DNA of 21,437 bases from a virus. This document shows positions 5,005 through 11,599 of the stretch, piece by piece. The stretch is taken from positions 1-21,437 of the IMG/VR virus record IMGVR_UViG_3300010293_000044, one strand, 5' to 3'. The translations under genes were made by a program, and so were the position numbers. Under the pieces are notes generated by a model that saw only the letters and a list, made by a program, of their open reading frames with translations, did not search any database and was not told the origin of the DNA. Each line of letters opens with the position of its first letter. Within the stretch, counting starts at the first letter, position 1.

Positions 5005-5358
5005 ATGCCTGCTGGTAGACCAACAAAATACAACGAAGAACTACAAAAGAAGGCTGATAATTATATAGACGGCTTTCTTAACAATAAAGACATTCCCTAC
5101 GTTGAAGAACTAGCACTTTTGCTTGATATAGACGAGGATACTGTTGGCAACTGGTCAAAAGAGTATCCTATATTTTTCGGTACGATAAAAAGAATTAAGT
5201 TAATGCAGAAGTTTAGACTGCAAAAAATAAGCTATGATAAGGACTATAATCCTAGTGGCTCAATCTTCCAGTTAAAAGCAAATCACGGAATGATTGAAAC
5301 CGAGAAGAAGATTGTAGAGGCAGAGGTTAAAGGCGTAGACTTCATAAAGGACGAATAA
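5005..5358 (+). CDS. terS: Terminase small subunit
   Basis: This predicted small terminase subunit recognises the phage packaging site and helps load the large subunit for DNA packaging. The 117 residues begin MPAGRPTKYNEE, a start typical of this family. A helix-turn-helix follows (VEELALLLDIDEDTVGNWSK, about residues 31-51), then a helical oligomerisation region and a C-terminal ANHGMIETEKKIVEAEVKG likely to contact the large subunit. The length is within the normal 110-180 range. The ATG lies 6 bases after a predicted -10 and has no ribosome binding site. The stop overlaps the terL start by one base, and AAAGGA near the end serves terL. Assignment rests on the sequence pattern and the position before terL. 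Confidence 0.8.
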   Translation: MPAGRPTKYNEELQKKADNYIDGFLNNKDIPYVEELALLLDIDEDTVGNWSKEYPIFFGTIKRIKLMQKFRLQKISYDKDYNPSGSIFQLKANHGMIETEKKIVEAEVKGVDFIKDE

Positions 5359-6683
5359 TGCAGGTGAGTCTTCACCCAGCACAGTATGAGATTGCTACTG
5401 ATCCTCATCGTTTTAAGGTAATTTGTGCAGGAAGAAGATTCGGCAAGTCTGTATTAGCTAGAATGATAATGTTGAAGTGGGCTACTCAATCTGAGGGACT
5501 TTACTGGATAGTTGCACCAACATTTCAACAGGGTAAAGATATTCATTGGTTGCAAGGATTTAAGAAGGAGATTCCAAGTAAGTATATTATTAAATGGAAT
5601 GATTCAGAGTTAAGTGTAGATATTAAGGTAATCAAAGACGGTAGAGCAATAGGTACTTCTAGAATACAGATTAAAAGTTCGGAGAACCCAGACAGATTAA
5701 AAGGTGTTAAGCTAAGAGGCTTAATTGTTGATGAGATTGCCACAATGAGAAACTGGCAGTGGATATGGCAGGAAGCTTTAAGACCAACGCTTACAGATTA
5801 TCGAGCACCAGCAATCTTTATTTCCACACCCAAGGGATATAATCATTTCTACGATCTATTTAACACTAATGATGAGAGTTATAGGTCATGGCAGTTTACC
5901 TCTTATGATAATCCCCATGTCCCTAAAGAAGAGATAGATGAAGCCAAAAGAACGCAAACCGAAGACTATTTTGCTCAGGAGTATCTAGCAGAGTTTAAGA
6001 AGTACACTGGATTAGTGTATAAGGATTTTTCACGTGATTTGGTTAAAGAATTAACAGACTTTAAGCCAGTATTTTGGATTAGAGGTATTGATAGAGGGTT
6101 CACTAATCCGACAGCAGTTTGTTATATTCAGGTGGACGCCGATGATAATTGGTATATGGTAGACGAGATATATCAGACTAGACTCACCAATACAGACTTA
6201 AACCAGCTACTCAATTCAAAGAATCAAGAGCTTGGAATTAAAGAGTTTGAGCTGGCGACAATGGACTCTGCCCAAGCTTCTGACATTGCAGAGCTTCAGC
6301 AATTAGGACAAGACGTTATTCCCTGTAAAAAGGAGAGCGGTGCAACAAATCTTAACTATGTTTCTTGGAAAATCCAAAAACTAAGCGAGAGATTAAAGGC
6401 TAAAAAAATTACTTTTCATCCAAGGTGTGTTAAAACTATCATGGAGTTTGAGCTTTATCGCTACCCTGAAAACAAGACAGATCTAAACGAAAAAGAAGCT
6501 CCTGAGAAGGTAAACGATCACATGATGGACTCTCTCGGGGATATAAACTCATATTATCAGCACTTCTACGAAGTTAAAGAAGATCCATTTAAGGACAAAA
6601 TACCAGGTACTTATATAAAACCACATGTTACAGAAGACAACGATGACTTCTACGAAGATCTTGATTACTCAAAAAACTGGTGA
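5358..6683 (+). CDS. terL: Terminase large subunit
   Basis: This is the packaging motor ATPase and nuclease, which pumps DNA through the portal and cuts the concatemer. The 441 residues have both domains. The ATPase domain has Walker A AGRRFGKS (residues 24-31), Walker B LIVDE (about 122-126) and a coupling-motif region near FISTPKGYNHF. The RNase H-like nuclease has acidic residues in RGIDRGF (Asp about 244), TMDSAQ (Asp about 303) and DHMMDSLGD near 388. No truncation or frameshift is visible. AAAGGA precedes the start, which overlaps terS by one base. The downstream gene begins inside the terL 3' end. A very secure call. Confidence 0.95.
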   Translation: MQVSLHPAQYEIATDPHRFKVICAGRRFGKSVLARMIMLKWATQSEGLYWIVAPTFQQGKDIHWLQGFKKEIPSKYIIKWNDSELSVDIKVIKDGRAIGTSRIQIKSSENPDRLKGVKLRGLIVDEIATMRNWQWIWQEALRPTLTDYRAPAIFISTPKGYNHFYDLFNTNDESYRSWQFTSYDNPHVPKEEIDEAKRTQTEDYFAQEYLAEFKKYTGLVYKDFSRDLVKELTDFKPVFWIRGIDRGFTNPTAVCYIQVDADDNWYMVDEIYQTRLTNTDLNQLLNSKNQELGIKEFELATMDSAQASDIAELQQLGQDVIPCKKESGATNLNYVSWKIQKLSERLKAKKITFHPRCVKTIMEFELYRYPENKTDLNEKEAPEKVNDHMMDSLGDINSYYQHFYEVKEDPFKDKIPGTYIKPHVTEDNDDFYEDLDYSKNW

Positions 6684-6909
6684 AACCAAGTTTGCTGAGG
6701 ATTTAAGAACTTACTTCCCTGACCTATATCAATTTTGGTCACTGTTCAAGTTTGATCCTTTCATGGAGGAAGTATTGTCAGGAATCCTAGACATGGTAAA
6801 TACTGACGCTTATGGAAAGATAGAGATTGTTTATCAGGCTGGACGCATAAATTACGTCAATCAGCAGAAGCAGCTCACTGCAAAGAAATCCCATAAACTT
6901 GACAAATGA
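6643..6909 (+). CDS. Hypothetical protein with a DUF2292-like C-terminus, about 88 aa
   Basis: The frame overlaps the end of terL. The start is uncertain: ATG 6625 (94 aa) has no ribosome binding site, ATG 6643 has AGAAG 6 bases upstream, and TTG 6661 is also possible. The N-terminal half includes FAEDLRTYFPDLYQFWSLFK; the C-terminal half, YGKIEIVYQAGRINYVNQQK, resembles the short two-strand DUF2292/YezD-type motif, a weak resemblance. The function is unknown. The stop overlaps the TTGACA promoter element by several bases. Confidence 0.55.
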   Translation: MTSTKILITQKTGETKFAEDLRTYFPDLYQFWSLFKFDPFMEEVLSGILDMVNTDAYGKIEIVYQAGRINYVNQQKQLTAKKSHKLDK

Positions 6910-6928
6910 CCCTTAATATGATTATATA
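6899..6928 (+). promoter_or_regulatory. Strong sigma70-like promoter (class B) before the portal operon
   Basis: TTGACA (6899-6904) is a perfect -35. After 17 bases comes TTATAT (6922-6927), preceded by TGA, or after 18 bases TATATA (6923-6928). The predicted start is near 6934, so a terminator would end the transcript after about 45 bases. The downstream motif ACTCTTGTAA (6936-6945) and ATGAGGC (6948-6954) is shared with the promoter at 15544. Confidence 0.65.
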
Positions 6929-6947
6929 GGCTTTGACTCTTGTAACT

Positions 6948-6992
6948 ATGAGGCACGCACTAATCTGCGTGCTTTTTTTATTACTTAAATGA
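6948..6992 (+). CDS. Possible 14-aa leader peptide spanning the terminator
   Basis: ATG 6948 opens the frame MRHALICVLFLLLK, which runs through the terminator hairpin and stops in an ATGA overlap with the gene at 6989. The peptide is hydrophobic. No Shine-Dalgarno precedes it. If translated, a ribosome here could disrupt the hairpin and then reinitiate at 6989, which itself lacks a ribosome binding site. Confidence 0.25.
   Translation: MRHALICVLFLLLK
6953..6979 (+). terminator. Intrinsic terminator/attenuator in the portal-operon leader
   Basis: GCACGCA (6953-6959) pairs perfectly with TGCGTGC (6966-6972) around a 6-base loop and is followed by seven T residues (6973-6979). It lies about 25 bases after the -10 and only 9 bases before the next start codon, so it can attenuate the promoter at 6899 as well as stop upstream transcripts. 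Confidence 0.8.
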
Positions 6993-7204
6993 CAGAAATC
7001 CTACTTACAATCGCACTTCTTACAACTCTCATTCTTTCTTATCTCGAGAGAAAAGACCTAAACAATCGTTTAATGGCTAAGGATCTTAAAGACTTAAAAG
7101 ACAACACTCAAAAGGACGAGCCAAACCAACTAGAAGACGAAGAAAATTTATATATCCCACTAGAAGACGCTCGGGAAGTTATTGAAAAGGACATAGATGC
7201 CTAA
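6989..7204 (+). CDS. Small membrane protein with an acidic tail, 71 aa
   Basis: An N-terminal hydrophobic segment (ILLTIALLTTLILSYL, residues 4-19) is followed by a strongly charged tail (LKDNTQKDEPNQLEDEENL). This is a single-span membrane protein with no recognised family. It is the first gene behind the class B promoter and terminator. No ribosome binding site precedes ATG 6989. It overlaps the portal gene by 8 bases, and its 3' end carries that gene's AAAGGA. Small membrane proteins next to portal genes are seen in other phages, but their role is not known to me. Confidence 0.6.
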   Translation: MTEILLTIALLTTLILSYLERKDLNNRLMAKDLKDLKDNTQKDEPNQLEDEENLYIPLEDAREVIEKDIDA

Positions 7205-9074
7205 ACAATCAAAACCAGATGTTACTCTCGCTAAAATAAATAGACTCTGGGAAGAAGCTTCTGATGAGCGAAAGCGTTATGATTGGAAGTGGTATCTTTA
7301 TGGACTCTGGACTCGTGGTTATCACTACGCCAGATATGACGCTCGCACTAAACAGGTGATTGGCACTCCACCTAAAGACGGTAGACCACAGGTCACTGTA
7401 AATAAAATCTATCCCACTTTAAGATCGGTTAGAAACTACACACTAAGAAACCAACCAAAAGCAGAAGTTACACCTGAGAATTTATCCGAAGACAGTTTAA
7501 ATCAGGCTTTACTTGGGACTAAATTCCTAGACTTTATCCACGAAAGCGAGAAGCTAAGACCAAAACTAAAGGGTTCGGTATTTCAAGCCCTTGAAACCTC
7601 ATCTGCATGGTGGCAGGTAGTCTGGAACGGCGAAAAGATTGAAATTAATCCAATTGATGTTTTTGACTTCTATCCTGATCCTAAAGCTAATAAGCCAGAA
7701 GATATGCGTTATGGTGTTCTAGCTCTAAGACGAAGGGTCAAAGATTTGCTCGAAGATGATAAGTATGACAAAAAAGAAGTTGAGAAAATCAAACCAGATA
7801 ATAAAACCTCAGCCTCTAGTTATAAAGAAATGCTTTTATCCTACGAAAAAAGCGAAGCCTCAAGCGGCACCAAGAATGATGATAATGGCACCGTAATCAT
7901 TAAAGAGTTTTGGTACAAGGAAGACGATAAGATTTATGTCTGTACTGAAGCTAGCGGTCGATTGATTAGAAAACCAGAGGAGGTGGATACTAAGATTATT
8001 CCCTTCTTTAAGCTGTCCGCAGACATCATGCCGTTCTCTATGTTTGGTGAGGGTTGGGTCAAGAACATGATTGACCCTCAGAAACTTCTTAATTCTGCCA
8101 TGTCGTCAATCGCTGAATACAACTTAATGATGAATAAGGTCAAGGTTGTAACAGATAAAGGTGCAGGCGTTCGTGTCTACAACAACCAACACGGGCAAAT
8201 CATTGAGAAAAAGAGAGGCTATGATCTAACTACAAGCACCTCAGCACCTCTAAATTCGGCTATTTTCCAACAAATCGACCTAGCCAATATGTTTATTGAA
8301 GATATCGGCTCAATGCATGACGCAATGCGTGGTAGAGTGCCAGTTGGTGCTAAGTCAGGCAGAGCGATTGAAGCTTTGCAGGTTGGTGACTCAAACAACA
8401 TGAGTGAGTTAGTAGAAAACATTGAGGACTTTTTGGAGGACGTTTACGAGTATGTTTTGTGGCTGGCCTCACAGAAGTATCAGGACATGAGAGATATTAT
8501 TGTGACCGACTACACCTCACAAAAGCAATTCCTCAAGGTTATTGGTGAAGCTGCTCCCGCAGCTCAAGTAATGCTAGAGAGTGGCGAAATTCCAGACAAT
8601 ACCCTGATTGTTTCCGAGAAGAATATGGTCGACGTTAAGATCAGCTCCTATCTTGCCCATAGCCCAGAAGCTAAGAGAGAGGCAGTCAAGGAGCTGTTTG
8701 GTATGATCCCAGACCTACCAGTAGATATTATCTTAGACGCTTTTGGTACAGGAAACATCGCAGAAGTAGTCAAGAGAATTAAACAAAAACAAGAAGAAGA
8801 TCGTCAAGCAGAAATGGCTCAACAGCAAGAGCAAATGAGCATGGAACAAGAAGCTCAAGCACCTCAATCTTCAGGAGCTCAGGAAGCAGCGGCAGCACTT
8901 CGGACCATTATCGAAGGCGGAGCACCACAAGTCCCAGCCAGAGCAGGTGAAGAATACGTTAGCGCAATCGACCAATTCCTACAAAGAGAGCAACAAATGG
9001 GAGAATTAGACCCTGAAACTCTCCAAACAATCCAGACCTTCCGAGATCAGATTGTTCAGGGTGTTGGTAGATGA
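7197..9074 (+). CDS. Portal protein (P22-like)
   Basis: This 625-residue protein would form the dodecameric ring at the capsid vertex through which DNA enters and leaves. The N-terminal region (RYDWKWYLYGLWTRGYHYAR, TVNKIYPTLRSVRNYTLRNQ), the central VFDFYPDPKA and the stem/wing region with GEGWVKNMIDPQKLLNSAMS match the P22-type portal family, whose members are 500-750 residues. The C-terminal end, from about residue 530, is Gln/Glu-rich and probably helical (KQKQEEDRQAEMAQQQEQMS), like the barrel or internal tail of these portals. AAAGGA lies 6 bases before the start. It sits directly between terminase and scaffold/capsid genes, as expected. The call is secure; subfamily placement is less so. 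Confidence 0.9.
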   Translation: MPKQSKPDVTLAKINRLWEEASDERKRYDWKWYLYGLWTRGYHYARYDARTKQVIGTPPKDGRPQVTVNKIYPTLRSVRNYTLRNQPKAEVTPENLSEDSLNQALLGTKFLDFIHESEKLRPKLKGSVFQALETSSAWWQVVWNGEKIEINPIDVFDFYPDPKANKPEDMRYGVLALRRRVKDLLEDDKYDKKEVEKIKPDNKTSASSYKEMLLSYEKSEASSGTKNDDNGTVIIKEFWYKEDDKIYVCTEASGRLIRKPEEVDTKIIPFFKLSADIMPFSMFGEGWVKNMIDPQKLLNSAMSSIAEYNLMMNKVKVVTDKGAGVRVYNNQHGQIIEKKRGYDLTTSTSAPLNSAIFQQIDLANMFIEDIGSMHDAMRGRVPVGAKSGRAIEALQVGDSNNMSELVENIEDFLEDVYEYVLWLASQKYQDMRDIIVTDYTSQKQFLKVIGEAAPAAQVMLESGEIPDNTLIVSEKNMVDVKISSYLAHSPEAKREAVKELFGMIPDLPVDIILDAFGTGNIAEVVKRIKQKQEEDRQAEMAQQQEQMSMEQEAQAPQSSGAQEAAAALRTIIEGGAPQVPARAGEEYVSAIDQFLQREQQMGELDPETLQTIQTFRDQIVQGVGR

Positions 9075-9087
9075 ACTTTAACAAGCA

Positions 9088-9184
9088 GATAGTCCTTGTT
9101 AGCTTCCCTCAATGAGGGCAACGCAAGCACCAATCTCTCTTACTTTGGCTTCAGCTTAATTGAGCGAGGCTAGGAGGGACTATC
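9088..9184 (+). ncRNA. Structured intergenic RNA candidate between portal and scaffold
   Basis: GATAGTCC (9088-9095) pairs perfectly with GGACTATC (9177-9184) to close a 97-base domain. Inside are CCCTC-AAT-GAGGG (9106-9118), which GCTT/AAGC (9102-9105/9125-9128) can extend, and GCTTC-A-GCT with AGC-GAGGC (9148-9156/9163-9170; one bulged A and a 6-base loop). An alternative 5' hairpin, AACAAG/CTTGTT, would compete with the closing stem. I recognise no known class. The position suggests control of scaffold and capsid expression, or a phage structural RNA. Confidence 0.45.
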
Positions 9185-9247
9185 GTCACTCTATTTATTA
9201 AGTATCCTTCGTCCTCATAAGACGTAAAAGAAATGAAAAGGATCACT

Positions 9248-9925
9248 ATGAACGATGACGTTCAAAATGACGCACAACAGGCAGAGGAAACTGCCGAAAC
9301 CTCGTCAGTAGAAAATCAAACCGATGAGACGACTCAAGAGGAAACTCAAGATGACTCAACTCAGGCTTCTGAAAAGTCTGTCCCTTATGACAGATTCCAA
9401 GAGGTAATTAATAGTAAAAATGAATTAAAGAAGGAAATAGAAGCTCTTAAACAGCAGTTTGCAGGTATTCAGCAAACTAAGGCAGAAAATCCAGCAGCTC
9501 CCCCAGATCCGCAAGAGGCGGTCATCAAGCAACAACTTGATAAATACCTCAAAGATATGGGATATGTGAGCAGGCAGGAGTTAGAGCAAAAAGAGGCAGA
9601 TCGACAACTCTCGCAAACCATCGATTCATTGTCCAAAAAATACAATGGTCAAAACGGCTTGCCTAAGTTTGATAGATCCAAGGTCTTAGAATACGCTCAG
9701 TCAAATCTTATTGGTAACCTTGAGGTTGCTTATAAGCAGATGAATGAAGCCGCTATCATAGACAACGCCATTAAACAGGCACTTGGAAAATCAAAGGGAG
9801 TTAAAACTGAAACCTCAGACGGCTCAGGCTCAGCAAATGTTGGCACTACTCAAGGCGACCTCATCGAGGCTGCACAGGGTGGTGATAAAGACGCCTTATC
9901 CACACTGATTAAGCGTGCGCTATAA
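9248..9925 (+). CDS. Scaffolding-like protein
   Basis: The protein has 225 residues. The N-terminal 45 residues are extremely rich in Glu, Asp, Thr and Gln (ETAETSSVENQTDETTQEET). A coiled coil follows (NSKNELKKEIEALKQQFAGI), then a helical middle and a compact C-terminus ending LIEAAQGGDKDALSTLIKRA. Acidic, coiled-coil composition and position between portal and capsid fit a capsid scaffold, which organises capsid subunits and leaves before DNA packaging. I chose ATG 9248 because AAAAGGA ends 5 bases upstream; the in-frame ATG at 9233 is weaker. No protease motif is seen. Assignment depends mainly on context. Confidence 0.75.
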   Translation: MNDDVQNDAQQAEETAETSSVENQTDETTQEETQDDSTQASEKSVPYDRFQEVINSKNELKKEIEALKQQFAGIQQTKAENPAAPPDPQEAVIKQQLDKYLKDMGYVSRQELEQKEADRQLSQTIDSLSKKYNGQNGLPKFDRSKVLEYAQSNLIGNLEVAYKQMNEAAIIDNAIKQALGKSKGVKTETSDGSGSANVGTTQGDLIEAAQGGDKDALSTLIKRAL

Positions 9926-9946
9926 CCTTCGTCGAAAGGCAATACT

Positions 9947-10840
9947 ATGGCACAAGCCACAGCAATCAAAACCTACGACGTTTCAACCAATATGCGTGAT
10001 GTCACTGACCTCATTGCGGTTGTCGCTCGTTTGGAAACCCCTTTTTACTCAGGGCTTCGAAGAGTAAAAGCTATTAACACTTACCACGAGAGTCAGCAAT
10101 ACGACTTGACCACTGGTTCATCCAACGCCGCTATTGAAGGCGCTGATTACAGTTTGGTGAAGCGTGCTGTTCCTTCGACCACTGGTAACTACACCCAGAT
10201 CTTTGTCAAGACTGCTAAAGTCAGTAAGACTCAGATGGCCAGTAGCACCTATGGTATTGACGACATGCTTGCAAAGCAGGTTGAATTTGCCATGAAAGAG
10301 ATCGCTACCGACATCGAGAAAGCTCTCTTGCAAGGTACTGGCAACAGTGGTGCCTCTGGCACAGCTCGTGAGCTGACTGGTGCTTTAGAACTGGTTACGA
10401 CCAACGTCGAAACTGGAACTGGCACTGGCGCTGAAGCGTTGACCGAAGATATGTTCAACGATTCTCTCCAGAGCATTTGGGACAACGGTGGACGCCCAGA
10501 CGCTGTGTACGCTAATAGCTTCCAGAAGCGCAAGATCTCTGCCTTCACGGCTTCCAGCACCAAAAATGTTGACGCCGCTGACAAGAGATTGGTTGCTCCA
10601 GTCAACGTGTACGAAAGTGACTTCGGTATTGTGAAGATCGAACTCGATCCTTACATGGCTACCGACAAAGTCCTGATCGCACAAAAAGACTTGTGGGCTG
10701 TCGCTCAACTGCGACCCGTTGTGATGGAAGACTATCCAGCCATCGGTAGCTACAAGGCTAAAGTGATGGAGGGTGAACTGACCCTAGAGTCCAATAACCA
10801 AAAAGGCTCAGGTAAGGTGATTCAACTCAGCACTTCCTAG
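9947..10840 (+). CDS. Major capsid protein (SU10-like, DUF5309)
   Basis: This 297-residue protein builds the icosahedral shell and has an HK97-like fold. TNMRDVTDLIAVVARLETPF near the N-terminus, the E-loop-like KRAVPSTTGNYTQIFVKTAK, the spine helix AKQVEFAMKEIATDIEKAL and FGIVKIELDPYM are typical of the SU10/DUF5309 capsid family. By eye it uses many C-ending codons (AAC, GAC, ATC), unlike the AT-rich genes around it, which fits high expression. AAAGG lies before the ATG, and a strong terminator follows. The scaffold is a separate upstream gene. A secure call. Confidence 0.9.
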   Translation: MAQATAIKTYDVSTNMRDVTDLIAVVARLETPFYSGLRRVKAINTYHESQQYDLTTGSSNAAIEGADYSLVKRAVPSTTGNYTQIFVKTAKVSKTQMASSTYGIDDMLAKQVEFAMKEIATDIEKALLQGTGNSGASGTARELTGALELVTTNVETGTGTGAEALTEDMFNDSLQSIWDNGGRPDAVYANSFQKRKISAFTASSTKNVDAADKRLVAPVNVYESDFGIVKIELDPYMATDKVLIAQKDLWAVAQLRPVVMEDYPAIGSYKAKVMEGELTLESNNQKGSGKVIQLSTS

Positions 10841-10856
10841 TCAGAAGAAATCAACT

Positions 10857-10888
10857 AGCCCCGTATTTGAGAGAGTACGGGGCTTTTT
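10857..10888 (+). terminator. Strong intrinsic terminator after the capsid gene
   Basis: AGCCCCGTA (10857-10865) pairs perfectly with TACGGGGCT (10876-10884) around a 10-base loop, followed by a run of T to 10888. The stem starts 16 bases after the capsid stop codon and separates the capsid operon from the accessory block. Confidence 0.9.
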
Positions 10889-10896
10889 GTTGCCTT

Positions 10897-10940
10897 TTGA
10901 TCTAGTTGAATATCCTATATATTTGTGATAGATTGATAGA
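10897..10940 (+). promoter_or_regulatory. Predicted leaderless promoter of the accessory block (class A)
   Basis: TTGATCTAGTTG (10897-10908) is identical to 4961-4972. Its last TTG starts a -35-like TTGAAT (10906-10911). After 17 bases comes the extended -10 TGA-TAGATT (10926-10934). The start codon GTG 10941 is 6 bases further on, so the mRNA should be leaderless. Total spacing from 12-mer to start codon is 44 bases, as before terS. Confidence 0.55.
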
Positions 10941-11297
10941 GTGACTAACCTTAACGATGACTTTCTACATCAAGTAAAAGCAGACGCTGAAGTAAAGAAA
11001 ATCTTTGAAACTATAGTCGGGGGGTATTCTAAGAAATATCGTGATATTGTTGCCGCCACCTATGAATCGGGTGAAGTAAGATCACTTTATGAGGCAATGA
11101 GGAATGAGTCACAAATCTCCAAGAAGAAAACCCACCGCCAACTACTCAAAATCCCTAACGCTTACGTTCTCCACTTCCTAAACGATCAGTTTGAGCCTAA
11201 ATATGGTCCAGACTGGCTATCTGACAAACAAACCCTTCTTAAAGTATGTCGCAATGAGGATTTAATTAAACCGTGGATTACTGTTAAAAGATTATGA
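10941..11297 (+). CDS. Hypothetical protein, 118 aa
   Basis: The protein begins with GTG as MTNLNDDFLHQVKADAEVKK and is helical, with basic residues in ESQISKKKTHRQLLKIPNAY and a Trp-containing C-terminus (GPDWLSDKQTLLK). I recognise no family. It may be a small virion or regulatory protein. The GTG start is set by the promoter geometry: it lies 6 bases after the predicted -10 and no ribosome binding site is present. It is the first gene of the accessory transcription unit, and the next gene starts with an ATGA overlap. Confidence 0.6.
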   Translation: MTNLNDDFLHQVKADAEVKKIFETIVGGYSKKYRDIVAATYESGEVRSLYEAMRNESQISKKKTHRQLLKIPNAYVLHFLNDQFEPKYGPDWLSDKQTLLKVCRNEDLIKPWITVKRL

Positions 11298-11599
11298 AAA
11301 TAATAAACAAATTATTTAAAAAAATCATTGGTGATTTAATTAAAAAAGAATTAAAATCACAAAATAAAATGATTAAAAAGGAGATTATCAATGAAGTTAA
11401 TCTCAAGGTTAGTGAAGAAGTTGAGTCACTCAAAAAAGAAGTCAAATCTCTAAAATCTACAATAGAATGGTTTGAATTAAATATGGAGTCAAAATACACT
11501 CCAGATAAGATACTAGATGAGGTTCAAAGATTTCTTCAAAATCATAAACATGACAGAAGATACTTTACCAAAGAAGAAATATTGAAGATGATTAAATGA
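11294..11599 (+). CDS. Coiled-coil protein coupled to glycosyltransferases, 101 aa
   Basis: This AT-rich gene encodes a basic N-terminal amphipathic helix (KIINKLFKKIIGDLIKKELK) and a Glu/Lys-rich coiled coil (NEVNLKVSEEVESLKKEVKS). A C-terminal LDEVQRFLQNHKHDRRYFTK segment follows. It overlaps both neighbours by ATGA. The amphipathic start could attach it to the inner membrane. A scaffold role for the glycosyltransferases encoded next is inference from coupling. Its base composition is more A-rich than that of adjacent genes. Confidence 0.55.
   Translation: MKIINKLFKKIIGDLIKKELKSQNKMIKKEIINEVNLKVSEEVESLKKEVKSLKSTIEWFELNMESKYTPDKILDEVQRFLQNHKHDRRYFTKEEILKMIK

Noticed and set aside
9088-9184. 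A tRNA gene between portal and scaffold
   Set aside because: The folded region has no T-loop consensus and no 7-bp acceptor stem of tRNA type.
10118-10708. Three overlapping reverse-strand frames opposite the capsid gene
   Set aside because: They are shadows of a well-supported capsid gene with biased codon use; no ribosome binding sites or recognisable domains.
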